A model generated the notes under the pieces. That model was given only the letters and a program-made list of their open reading frames with translations, was not told the DNA's origin and did no database searches. Shown piece by piece: positions 1 through 6,842 of a stretch of 12,089 nt of DNA (its first letter is position 1; every line of letters begins with the position of its first letter). The DNA is taken from the NCBI GenBank assembly GCA_900545325.1, contig UQZE01000058.1, positions 1 to 12,089 of the forward strand. The letters run 5' to 3'. This DNA is from an uncultured Eubacteriales bacterium. Its GTDB lineage: Bacteria; Bacillota; Clostridia; Christensenellales; Borkfalkiaceae. A program made the position numbers and the translations under genes.

Positions 1-14
1 ATCTGTAATCGCAG

Positions 15-34
15 AACAACCCCGCGGGGTTGTT
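15..34 (-). other. Perfect GC-rich hairpin after the permease operon
   Basis: A 20-bp perfect palindrome (AACAACCC-CGCG-GGGTTGTT) starts 16 nt beyond the stop of the last permease gene in the transcription direction. It would fold as an 8-bp stem with a CGCG loop. On the minus strand it is followed by CTGCGATTACAGAT, with no U-run, so it is not a canonical intrinsic terminator. It could be an mRNA-stabilising or partial-termination hairpin between the permease genes and a further operon gene, such as a substrate-binding protein, beyond the window edge. That role is inference; the palindrome itself is seen directly. Confidence 0.55.
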
Positions 35-50
35 AACTTTTCTGTATCGT

Positions 51-932
51 TCAGCCCTTTACCGCGCCCACCGTTATACCGCCTACGAAAAATCGGTGTA
101 CGATCGGGAAGATCACTACGAGCGGCGCGACCGTAATGATAACGCCGGCCGATTTCGCCGTTTGCGCAGGCGCTTCCGACAGCGAACCTATAGAACTGCC
201 GAGCAGCCCCTGCATATCTTCAAGCAACCGTTTGATCACGTATTGCACGGGCCAAAGTTTTTGGCTGGATGGCCCGAGATAAATAAGCGCGTCCATCCAG
301 CTGTTCCACCTGTCGACGAAAGTGAAGAAACCGATCGTCGCCACCATCGGCAAAGAGAGCGGCACGAAAATCCGCAGTAATATCTGCATGTTGCTCGCGC
401 CGTCTATGACGGCGGCTTCCTCCAGCGCCGCAGGCAGAGAATAAAAATAACTGCGCATGAGCACTATGTAGAACACATTTCCTATCGAAGGAATGATGAG
501 CGCCCAGATCGTGTCGTACAGCCCTATGGACCGGATAACGAGATAGGAAGGGATAGTGCCGCCCGAAAAAAACATCGTGACGACAAAGAGCAAACTGAGC
601 CATTTCACTCCCGGCAGATATTTTTTGGAAAGCACGTAAGCCGTCATGGTCACTATGACCACGGTCAGCGCCGTCGCGGTCACCGAAATGATTACCGAGT
701 TTTTGATCGACCCCAGAATGAGATCGCTCGCTCCGAAAATAAACTTAAACCCTTCCAGACTGAATTTCTTCGGCACCAGCACATAACCGTTTATCACGAA
801 AGTCATTTCGTCGGTAACCGAACTCATCAGCACGAGCCAGAACGGCAGCAAAAACAAAAAGCAGAAGAAAATGATCAAAATCCAGTTTATCGTGCGGAGG
901 GCTGTCTCGCCTTTAGAAACGATACCTTTCAT
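51..932 (-). CDS. Carbohydrate ABC transporter permease, YtcP/LplC-like (CUT1 family)
   Basis: This is an integral membrane subunit of a sugar/oligosaccharide importer and the second half of a permease heterodimer. The 293-residue protein has about six membrane segments, roughly 15-37, 78-100, 110-130, 140-160, 192-208 and 262-282. The cytoplasmic EAA loop that docks the ATPase is clear: LEEAAVIDG at 170-178 with a downstream VPLSLP. The segment FFSGGTIPSYLVI and the ending GGITVGAVKG are typical of the YtcP branch. I chose the ATG at 932 over the GTG at 935 because it lies 7 nt behind a strong GAGGGGG site (940-946) and its A is shared with the TGA stop of the upstream permease gene (TGATG), which implies translational coupling. 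No ATP-binding gene is present here; CUT1 systems of this type often share an MsmX-like ATPase encoded elsewhere. The transported sugar cannot be read from the sequence. Confidence 0.93.
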   Translation of the reverse strand: MKGIVSKGETALRTINWILIIFFCFLFLLPFWLVLMSSVTDEMTFVINGYVLVPKKFSLEGFKFIFGASDLILGSIKNSVIISVTATALTVVIVTMTAYVLSKKYLPGVKWLSLLFVVTMFFSGGTIPSYLVIRSIGLYDTIWALIIPSIGNVFYIVLMRSYFYSLPAALEEAAVIDGASNMQILLRIFVPLSLPMVATIGFFTFVDRWNSWMDALIYLGPSSQKLWPVQYVIKRLLEDMQGLLGSSIGSLSEAPAQTAKSAGVIITVAPLVVIFPIVHRFFVGGITVGAVKG

Positions 933-2788
933 CACAGCACCCCCTCGTTGCCGGATTTTTTGGCGATCTTATTGGTGAGGAGTACCAGTCCGAGCCCTAT
1001 CAAGCCTTGAATCAGCCCCAGCGCCGTCGCCACGGAATAGCCTTCGCCGGACAGTATCGCGTTGAATCCGATTGAGCCGACAACCGTAGTCGTATCGCCC
1101 ACCGCGCCGCTGCCGTTTAGCATCGCCATGATCTGTTCGTAATTATCGCGGACAATGTTTGCGGAATCGAGGATCAGCTGCAGCATAATCACGTTCATAA
1201 TGCCGGGCAGCGTTACCGTGATCGCCTGGCGGAACATTCCCCCGCCGTCTATGCGGCAGGCGTCGTAAAGTTCGCCGTCGATGCAGCTCAGCGCCGACAT
1301 GTAAATGATCGTGCCCCACCCCATGGATTTCCAAAGCGAACTGAGCGCAAGTATCAGCCACCAAGCGTCCGACTGCGCATACCAGTTCACGGGATCGCCG
1401 CCGAAAAGTTCGACCACCTTATTCAGCATGCCCGTATCTTTGTCGAGTATACTGAACATCATGCCGCCTACAGCCACCCATGAAATAAAAAACGGCAGAT
1501 AGGAAATGGTCTGCACCGCGCTTTTCGCTCGCGCGCTCTTCACTGTGTGCAGCATGAGCGTGAAGAGCAGGATCATGGGAAAATTCGTCGCTATCCTGAT
1601 CAGCGATATATATATTGTATTCCTGAATATCCTGTAGATCGTGGGATCTTCCGCCAAGAGGATATGCTTAAAATGTTTCAGCCCAACCCATTCGCTGCCG
1701 CCGAATCCCGAAAGCAATTCGTAATCTTTAAATGAAATGAGCAAGCCGAACATCGGCGCATAGTTGAAAATGAGAAGCACGATTAAACCGGGGATAAGCA
1801 TAAAGTAGAGCGTTTTGTATTTCAACGCCCTCTTCATAACGCCGCTCTTCAGTATTTTTTTGAAAAAACCGGTGAATATCCCGACAAGAATCAGCCCGAT
1901 CAGCGCCGCGCCGCCCGCAATGCAGCCGACAATCACCCCCGCGTTTGACGTTTCAAAGACGAAATAGCCGAAAAAGCAATTGATATCCTCGTTGAAAACG
2001 ACCATCTGCATTTTCGGCGTGCCGTCCGCGTTGAATACGGGCAGGCCTTCGTCGTCCGTTACCTGCACGTAACGCTGCACTTCGGCGCGTACGGCGACCG
2101 GTTTAACGGTAACGGTGTTTCCTTCGGCTGCGGAGCCTGCGGATATGTAATGCAACTTTCCCGCAGTTTTTATCCGCATTTCCGAAATCGCCCCCGTATC
2201 GAGCAGGCGGAAAGCCGCGAAATATGAGCGGGCCGACGAGGCATCCCCCGCAGCATAAAAATCTTCCGTGTCTACGCTTTGCCCCGCCGCGTCCGTCGGG
2301 GATATCTTAATGTCTGCGGCGTCCCTGTCCAGAGAAACGAGGCCGACATAGCCGTCGTAATGCCGTTCGAGCGAGCACTTCAGATTTCCGTTCGAAAGTT
2401 TATCGATTAGAAACTGCGTTTCGCTTTCCCGTGCGACGGCCGCAGAAAATTTCGACCATACGAAATCGCCTACGCCGCGGATCCCGTCGATCCTTCTGAA
2501 AGCGAGCTTGACTTCAAAGGAAGTTTCGTTTTCCTTTATTTCCTTGAGCGTTACCATATCTTTTTCGCCCGAAGCGGTGTTGACCGAGCCGACAAGCACG
2601 TTCATATGGTTTTCGAAAGCGTTCCGTTCGGCAAGGCTGCCGTCGAGCTCCGCTTTTTCGTAAACGAGAGTCAACGTGCCTTTGCCGTCTGCGCCCAGAC
2701 TGACTTCCGCGCGGGAAGAACCCGAAAAACACGCCGCCGCAAGCAGACAAACGCATATAAGAATTAAAATTTTCAATCTCTTTTTCAT
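932..2788 (-). CDS. LplB-like sugar ABC permease with a large N-terminal extracytoplasmic domain
   Basis: This is the first subunit of the permease pair. From the ATG at 2788 it is 618 aa, about twice the usual 290-330 aa of LplB-type permeases. Residues 1-20 form a signal sequence (MKKRLKILIL... ending LAAAC), where Cys20 could be lipidated although the lipobox is imperfect. Residues 21 to about 280 are hydrophilic and beta-rich in appearance, with no family I recognise. A membrane span follows at about 283-309. Then comes a complete CUT1 permease (about 325-618) with six spans and an EAA loop around 506-528 (ELYDACRIDG then VTLPGI). An in-frame GTG at 2818 adds ten residues; it sits 6 nt after a TATAAT box and could be a leaderless start. 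The ATG at 2788 has only a weak GGA six nt upstream, so the start is uncertain. The gene overlaps the next permease gene as TGATG. The permease assignment is firm; the role of the extension is unknown. Confidence 0.88.
   Translation of the reverse strand: MKKRLKILILICVCLLAAACFSGSSRAEVSLGADGKGTLTLVYEKAELDGSLAERNAFENHMNVLVGSVNTASGEKDMVTLKEIKENETSFEVKLAFRRIDGIRGVGDFVWSKFSAAVARESETQFLIDKLSNGNLKCSLERHYDGYVGLVSLDRDAADIKISPTDAAGQSVDTEDFYAAGDASSARSYFAAFRLLDTGAISEMRIKTAGKLHYISAGSAAEGNTVTVKPVAVRAEVQRYVQVTDDEGLPVFNADGTPKMQMVVFNEDINCFFGYFVFETSNAGVIVGCIAGGAALIGLILVGIFTGFFKKILKSGVMKRALKYKTLYFMLIPGLIVLLIFNYAPMFGLLISFKDYELLSGFGGSEWVGLKHFKHILLAEDPTIYRIFRNTIYISLIRIATNFPMILLFTLMLHTVKSARAKSAVQTISYLPFFISWVAVGGMMFSILDKDTGMLNKVVELFGGDPVNWYAQSDAWWLILALSSLWKSMGWGTIIYMSALSCIDGELYDACRIDGGGMFRQAITVTLPGIMNVIMLQLILDSANIVRDNYEQIMAMLNGSGAVGDTTTVVGSIGFNAILSGEGYSVATALGLIQGLIGLGLVLLTNKIAKKSGNEGVL
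940..946 (-). promoter_or_regulatory. Shine-Dalgarno inside the end of the upstream permease gene
   Basis: GAGGGGG lies 7 nt before the ATG at 932, within the last codons of the preceding gene. It decides the start choice and supports coupled translation of the two permease subunits in equal amounts. Confidence 0.75.
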
Positions 2789-2824
2789 ACCGTTTCCACA
2801 CAAAATCCTTCCGATCACAATTTT

Positions 2825-2830
2825 ATTATA
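2825..2830 (-). promoter_or_regulatory. Likely -10 box for the permease operon
   Basis: A perfect TATAAT on the minus strand ends 6 nt before the alternative GTG start at 2818. No good -35 lies 16-19 nt upstream (best is a poor TAGAAT-like hexamer near 2849-2854), so this promoter may depend on an activator, plausibly the divergently encoded AraC protein. The box is seen directly; the activator is inferred. Confidence 0.5.
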
Positions 2831-2877
2831 ATCTACGCCGAGGGGGCTATTCTATTCTTTTTTTAATGCGTATTTGG

Positions 2878-2907
2878 TGTTTTTTAACATTTTCAATTGA
2901 AAAAACA
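2878..2907. promoter_or_regulatory. Nested palindromes in the divergent control region, candidate operator
   Basis: The 152-nt region between the two divergent genes is AT-rich. It holds a perfect 14-bp palindrome TTTTCAATTGAAAA at 2890-2903, flanked by an inverted pair TGTTTTTT (2878-2885) and AAAAAACA (2900-2907). It lies about 29-58 bp upstream of the regulator's -35 box and about 50-80 bp upstream of the permease -10 box, a plausible place for an activator or repressor site. AraC proteins more often bind direct repeats, so the identity of the binder is open. Confidence 0.35.
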
Positions 2908-2935
2908 GAGTAAAAATAAAATTTTTTGGTAAATA

Positions 2936-2964
2936 TTGACTTACAAAAAAAAGTAATGTATAAT
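2936..2964 (+). promoter_or_regulatory. Strong sigma-A-type promoter of the AraC-family gene
   Basis: TTGACT (2936-2941) and a perfect TATAAT (2959-2964) are separated by exactly 17 nt, with A/T-rich DNA upstream resembling an UP element. With the -10 box ending at -7, transcription would begin at 2971, which is the A of the chosen ATG. The transcript would therefore have no 5' leader. Confidence 0.75.
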
Positions 2965-2970
2965 GTTTTC

Positions 2971-3807
2971 ATGGAACAGAGAAATTACCCCGTTTATACT
3001 TTTGAACTGATCAAAAACTTCCCTTATTCCATTCTGCTGGACGTAGCCTACACCGAAGTGCACAGTCATATATTCTGGGAATTGGTCTATTGTCTGAAGG
3101 GAGAATCGCTCAACACGATCAACGGGACGGCGCATAAGATCACGCGCGGAAAAGCGCTCATTATACGGCCGCAGGACGTACACGGCAATCGTTTGAAGCG
3201 CGGTCCGTATACCCACCGCGACATATACGTTTCGGCAGAACGTATGAAAAAGGTGTGCGGCATGATCGAGGAAGGTCTTTACGAACGTCTGCTGACAGCG
3301 GAGGAAACGCCGATGTTCGAGCTTTCAGAGATACACATAGAATCGATAGAGAGTTCGTTCAAGATATTCGACAACGTGCGCACGCCCGACCATACCTACG
3401 ATATGATCCACGAAACGCTGATCGCGCGGTTTTTAGGGCTTTACTTCGAATCGCTGATGCCCGCTAAAACGCATCAGCCTCAGTGGCTGAGCAACATGCT
3501 TGCGGACATCAATAAAAATCCCGTGGAGTACTCTCTTGAAGAACTGATCGCCAAAACGAATTACAGTCACGGGCACATATGCAGGGAATTCAAAAAATAT
3601 TTGGGGGTTTCTCTAAAAAAATATCTTATCACCGCAAAACTCTCCTTTTCCACGTCGCTTTTATATAACTGCGACATGAGCATAGCGGAAATTTCCCAAA
3701 GGCTCGGTTATTCCAATCAAAGCAATTACGTGAACGAATTCAAAAAGTATTATCGCATCGCGCCCAGCAAATACAGAAAATTGCACACCTCGAAAATAAA
3801 CGACTGA
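2971..3807 (+). CDS. AraC-family transcriptional regulator
   Basis: This is a 278-aa sugar-responsive DNA-binding regulator. The N-terminal half is a cupin-like sensor, with HSHIFWELVYCLKGE at 31-45 supplying His31, His33 and Glu37, and RPQDVHG at 66-72. The C-terminal half (about 172-272) carries two helix-turn-helix motifs. The first is around 188-210 (SLEELIAKTNYSHGHICREF) and the second around 236-260 (SIAEISQRLGYSNQSNYVNEF), ending in the classic YYRIAPSKYRK. I chose the ATG at 2971 because it lies exactly at the expected transcription start of a near-consensus promoter. An in-frame ATG at 2956 and TTG at 2926 would overlap or precede the -10 box, and none of the three has a Shine-Dalgarno. 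The next Met is near residue 92, inside the sensor domain. It is divergent from the permease genes and convergent with the enzyme operon, so it most likely controls the importer and perhaps the enzymes. The inducer is unknown. Confidence 0.92.
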   Translation: MEQRNYPVYTFELIKNFPYSILLDVAYTEVHSHIFWELVYCLKGESLNTINGTAHKITRGKALIIRPQDVHGNRLKRGPYTHRDIYVSAERMKKVCGMIEEGLYERLLTAEETPMFELSEIHIESIESSFKIFDNVRTPDHTYDMIHETLIARFLGLYFESLMPAKTHQPQWLSNMLADINKNPVEYSLEELIAKTNYSHGHICREFKKYLGVSLKKYLITAKLSFSTSLLYNCDMSIAEISQRLGYSNQSNYVNEFKKYYRIAPSKYRKLHTSKIND

Positions 3808-3855
3808 AAAAAAGGAGCGGTTAAAAACCGCTCCTTTCTAATATGCTCCTTTTTT
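3807..3855. terminator. Bidirectional intrinsic terminator between convergent units
   Basis: A perfect 12-bp stem (AAAGGAGCGGTT, loop AAA, AACCGCTCCTTT) spans 3811-3837. On the minus strand the stem runs into a 7-nt U tract (complement of A3807-3813), a strong terminator for the glycosidase operon. On the plus strand the bases straight after the stem are poor (CTAATAT). A second GCTCCTTTTTT at 3845-3855 can pair with AAAAAAGGAGC at 3808-3818 as an alternative 11-bp stem, and its own T-run is available for stopping the regulator transcript. The element starts at the regulator's stop codon and overlaps the stop codon of the minus-strand gene (3854-3856). Confidence 0.85.
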
Positions 3856-5470
3856 ATTCCGTTATCATGCGATCTATCTTTTCGCGGAAAGCGACGTGCC
3901 AGGCCGCGCTTTTCGGATATTTTTTGAATCCCTCTTCCACGCCCTCGGCTTTGAGCAGAGCGAGCACCTTGTCCCGCCCGATCTTTTTTTCCAGCGTTTT
4001 CAACGCACGGTAGTCGTGCAGTCCTTCGCAGAAAACTTCGTGGCGGGCGGAATCGAGCGGGCCTTCCCTGCCGGGATACACTATAAATGCGTCCCCGCTT
4101 TCAAACGTGCCCCCTCCGTCGGTAACGGAATACGGGTCAACGGGATACAGCGACTCGCACGAATTGTAAAAATTATAGCCCCAATGCAGAAAACCGACGA
4201 TCTCGTTTACGTAAAGCTGCATGCCGAGTATGCGGTTGCGCTGCGGCGGAAAGTTCATGAACCTGTTGGAAAGGCAGTCTTCTTTCTGCCCGCAGCAGGT
4301 GTAAACCCAAATCCCCTTCACCGCGTGTTCGCGGAACGCCTCGTAGGCGTTCGTCGCCACGACGGGCGTCTTTACGTACCCTAAGCGGTAAAAGTCGTAG
4401 TGGCTGAGCGCCTCTATGTTTTTACAGTCGGGCAGACTCTTTTCGAGCAGGGCTCGCGCTTTGGAATAGCTTTCGAGCATAGTTTCGTTCGGCTCGTCGG
4501 ACACGTGGAAATAACTTTTTTCGTATACGCCCTCGCTTTGAAGGAAGCGTTTCAGTTCGGGCAGCAGCTGTCCGAGAAATGCGGCGTATTCGGGCGAATC
4601 GCCCGCGACGTGCCAGCCGAACGCCTTTTTACGCGCGCCGTTTTCGAGGATTTCTATCTTCGGCGTGAATTTCGCGCCCCATTGCGTGAAGAGGTGGGGC
4701 ATTTCGAAATATTCTATGCCGCATTCCCGCGCGAGCGCTAAAAACGCCGCCGTCTTTTCAAAGGAAAAGATATACTTATCTCCCCTTTTTTCTATATCGA
4801 GCAGCTGCGCGGTCATGCGTTCGCCGCCGACCGCGGTGTCGAGCGGAGGCGTGAACAGCGGCACGTAAAGCATGTTCATGCCGTGTTCCGCCGCGTTTTT
4901 CACGTAATTTCGCAAAACGGCGTTATACTCAGCGGTGAAAGGCTCCGCCCCGTAAAACCGCGAAAGGCCGTCGTAATGAAACCAGTTCGTATAGATGAGG
5001 TCGCTCTTTTCCAGTTCCGCGCCGAGAATTTCCAGTTCGAAGGAGGTTTCCGCCACCTGCGCGCCGCAGTTGTCCGATAAAATAAAGCGGAGCGTGTGCC
5101 TGCCCGCGGGAAGATCATTCCCCGAAACCGTTACCCAGGCCGCCTGCCACATATCCTTGCGCAGGCAGATGCCGTTTTCCCCGTATTCTCTGAGGATATC
5201 GGGGTAGACGGTCGGTTCTTCCGAAAGGAGGTATTCCGTGCCGGCCACGGGCATGGTGCACGGCGCGAGCGCCTCCTCGCGCACCGTTACGCAGCCGCCG
5301 AGGTCGTTTTCCGCGCGCAACCTGCATTTCCACGTGTTTTCGCTCGCGCGGTACGCCACTTGAAAGGAATAGCGCCCGTTTTTCAGCATGACGCCCTTTT
5401 TAAGCGGGAAAAACGCGCCCGTCCCCTTGATCACTTCCAGCGAACTCGCGGTTTCGATAAAATATTTCAT
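3854..5470 (-). CDS. DUF4091 protein, GH123 catalytic-type glycoside hydrolase
   Basis: This 538-aa protein is last in the enzyme operon. Residues 1 to about 150 look like a beta-sandwich. A TIM-barrel-like region follows from about 158, and the C-terminal part contains the DUF4091 signature: GFLHWGYNFYN (427-436), DGGGTFESGDAFIVYPG (451-467) and LDSARHEVFCEGLHDYRAL (472-490). The Pfam family formerly called DUF4091 covers the catalytic domain of GH123, whose characterised members are retaining beta-N-acetylgalactosaminidases that use an adjacent Asp-Glu pair and the substrate acetamido group. The pair here would be Asp325-Glu326 in YFHVSDEPNE. Most relatives are uncharacterised, so GalNAc specificity is a hypothesis. 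There is no signal peptide, so it acts in the cytoplasm. The start is supported by AAGGAG (5480-5485) 9 nt upstream, placed immediately after the TGA of the GH1 gene. Confidence 0.85.
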   Translation of the reverse strand: MKYFIETASSLEVIKGTGAFFPLKKGVMLKNGRYSFQVAYRASENTWKCRLRAENDLGGCVTVREEALAPCTMPVAGTEYLLSEEPTVYPDILREYGENGICLRKDMWQAAWVTVSGNDLPAGRHTLRFILSDNCGAQVAETSFELEILGAELEKSDLIYTNWFHYDGLSRFYGAEPFTAEYNAVLRNYVKNAAEHGMNMLYVPLFTPPLDTAVGGERMTAQLLDIEKRGDKYIFSFEKTAAFLALARECGIEYFEMPHLFTQWGAKFTPKIEILENGARKKAFGWHVAGDSPEYAAFLGQLLPELKRFLQSEGVYEKSYFHVSDEPNETMLESYSKARALLEKSLPDCKNIEALSHYDFYRLGYVKTPVVATNAYEAFREHAVKGIWVYTCCGQKEDCLSNRFMNFPPQRNRILGMQLYVNEIVGFLHWGYNFYNSCESLYPVDPYSVTDGGGTFESGDAFIVYPGREGPLDSARHEVFCEGLHDYRALKTLEKKIGRDKVLALLKAEGVEEGFKKYPKSAAWHVAFREKIDRMITE

Positions 5471-5485
5471 TCCGTATAACTCCTT

Positions 5486-6838
5486 TCAGATATTTTCGCC
5501 GTTGCTGCGGACGATCTGCCGATAATAGAAAAAACTGTCTTTCGGCGTGCGTTTCAGCGTTTCGAAATCGACGTGCACCAGCCCGAAACGCTGTTTGAAC
5601 CCCTCCGCCCATTCGAAATTGTCGAACAGCGACCAGTGAAAATATCCCGCGACCTTCGTTTCGCCGTCGTTCGCCGCGCGGCGGAGCGCTTCGAGATAGG
5701 TCTTTATGTATTCCGTGCGGTAGGCGTCGTGCACCTTGCCGTCGGAAAAGACGTAATCGGGGCAGGATATGCCGTTTTCCGTAACGTAAACTTTCTTTTT
5801 GTACTTCCTGTACAAAAACTTCGGCCCCCAGTACATCGTTTCCGGCGTGATATCCCAGCCCATCTGCGTTTTAGGCGCGCCCGTCGGCATAGGCTTTTCC
5901 TGAATCTCGCCGTCTTCGTCCCTATAGACGAACTTCCCCTCGTATATGTTCTGCGCGACGTAATCGACGGGCGCGGATATGACGTCCATATCGCCGACAC
6001 CGATTTTCGGCAGGATTTCTTCGGGATAGGTATAGTATCCGTCGGGATAACGCCCCGTGAAGATCGGTTCGGAAAAGGTCGCGATCGTGCCCAGCGGATT
6101 GTCCTTTTCAAAGCAGAATGTGCGCTCGAACGCCGCTTCTTCGTCCTCCTTTTTTTCCGTGGCGGGCGAATACACGTAACCGCAGGAAACGTAGCCCACT
6201 TCGGCCTGCGGCACGGTTTTGAGCACGCGCGCCGCCGTACCGTGCGCCAGGAGCAGGTTATGCAGGGCGAGGAGCTGTTCTTTTAAAGAATACTTCAGCC
6301 CCGGCGCATGGGTGCCCAGCCTGTAACCGCAGCCGAGCACGCATTGCGGTTCGTTGATGGTGGTGAAATTTTTCACTCTTCCGCCGCAGAGCTTTGCCGC
6401 GGCTTCGGCGTATTCCCCGAACCATGCGGCGATATCGCGGTTCAAAAATCCGCCCTTCGCTTGCAGGCTCTGCGGCAAATCCCAATGATATAGCGTTACG
6501 AAAGGCGTTATGCCCCTTTTCAGCAGACCGTCTATCAGCCTGTCGTAAAACGCCGCGCCCTTCGCGTTGATCCGCCCCGTGCCGTCGGGCAGGATTCTCG
6601 TCCATGCGAGCGAGAAGCGATAAGCGTTTATTCCCGATTCCTTCATAAGATCGAGATCTTCCTCCAGCCGGTCGTAATGCCCGCAGGCGGTATCGCCGTT
6701 TTCCCCGTTCAGAACGGCGCCCGGTCTGCGGCAGAAAACGTCCCAGATGGATTCGCTCTTGCCGTCCGCGTCTTTCGCGCCCTCGATCTGATAGGCGGCC
6801 GTAGCCGCGCCCCAGTAAAAATTTTTTCCGAAGTCCAT
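5486..6838 (-). CDS. GH1 beta-glucosidase / 6-phospho-beta-glucosidase family enzyme
   Basis: This 450-aa retaining beta-glycosidase of family GH1 is complete. The N-terminal FYWGAATAAYQIEGA includes Gln17 of the sugar-binding site, and YHWDLPQ includes His118. The acid/base is Glu163 in TINEP (160-164). The nucleophile is Glu354 in YVTENG (351-356). The -1/-2 site signature FEWAEGF (408-414) has Glu409-Trp410, a combination usual for enzymes on non-phosphorylated glucosides, although I would not exclude other beta-hexosides. There is no signal peptide, so hydrolysis is cytoplasmic. The ATG at 6838 follows an AGGTGA Shine-Dalgarno that includes the stop codon of the upstream esterase gene, leaving a 4-nt gap and tight coupling. 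The pairing with an alpha-L-rhamnosidase in the same operon suggests it may remove the beta-glucosyl unit exposed after rhamnose is cut off; this is inferred. Confidence 0.95.
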   Translation of the reverse strand: MDFGKNFYWGAATAAYQIEGAKDADGKSESIWDVFCRRPGAVLNGENGDTACGHYDRLEEDLDLMKESGINAYRFSLAWTRILPDGTGRINAKGAAFYDRLIDGLLKRGITPFVTLYHWDLPQSLQAKGGFLNRDIAAWFGEYAEAAAKLCGGRVKNFTTINEPQCVLGCGYRLGTHAPGLKYSLKEQLLALHNLLLAHGTAARVLKTVPQAEVGYVSCGYVYSPATEKKEDEEAAFERTFCFEKDNPLGTIATFSEPIFTGRYPDGYYTYPEEILPKIGVGDMDVISAPVDYVAQNIYEGKFVYRDEDGEIQEKPMPTGAPKTQMGWDITPETMYWGPKFLYRKYKKKVYVTENGISCPDYVFSDGKVHDAYRTEYIKTYLEALRRAANDGETKVAGYFHWSLFDNFEWAEGFKQRFGLVHVDFETLKRTPKDSFFYYRQIVRSNGENI

Positions 6839-6842
6839 ATCT

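Noticed and set aside
15..34. Palindrome as a classical rho-independent terminator
   Set aside because: No U-run follows the stem on the minus strand; kept only as a hairpin of uncertain role.
5573..6286. A 237-codon plus-strand open frame opposite the GH1 gene
   Set aside because: It has no motif and no Shine-Dalgarno, and the GH1 gene on the other strand has every catalytic motif.
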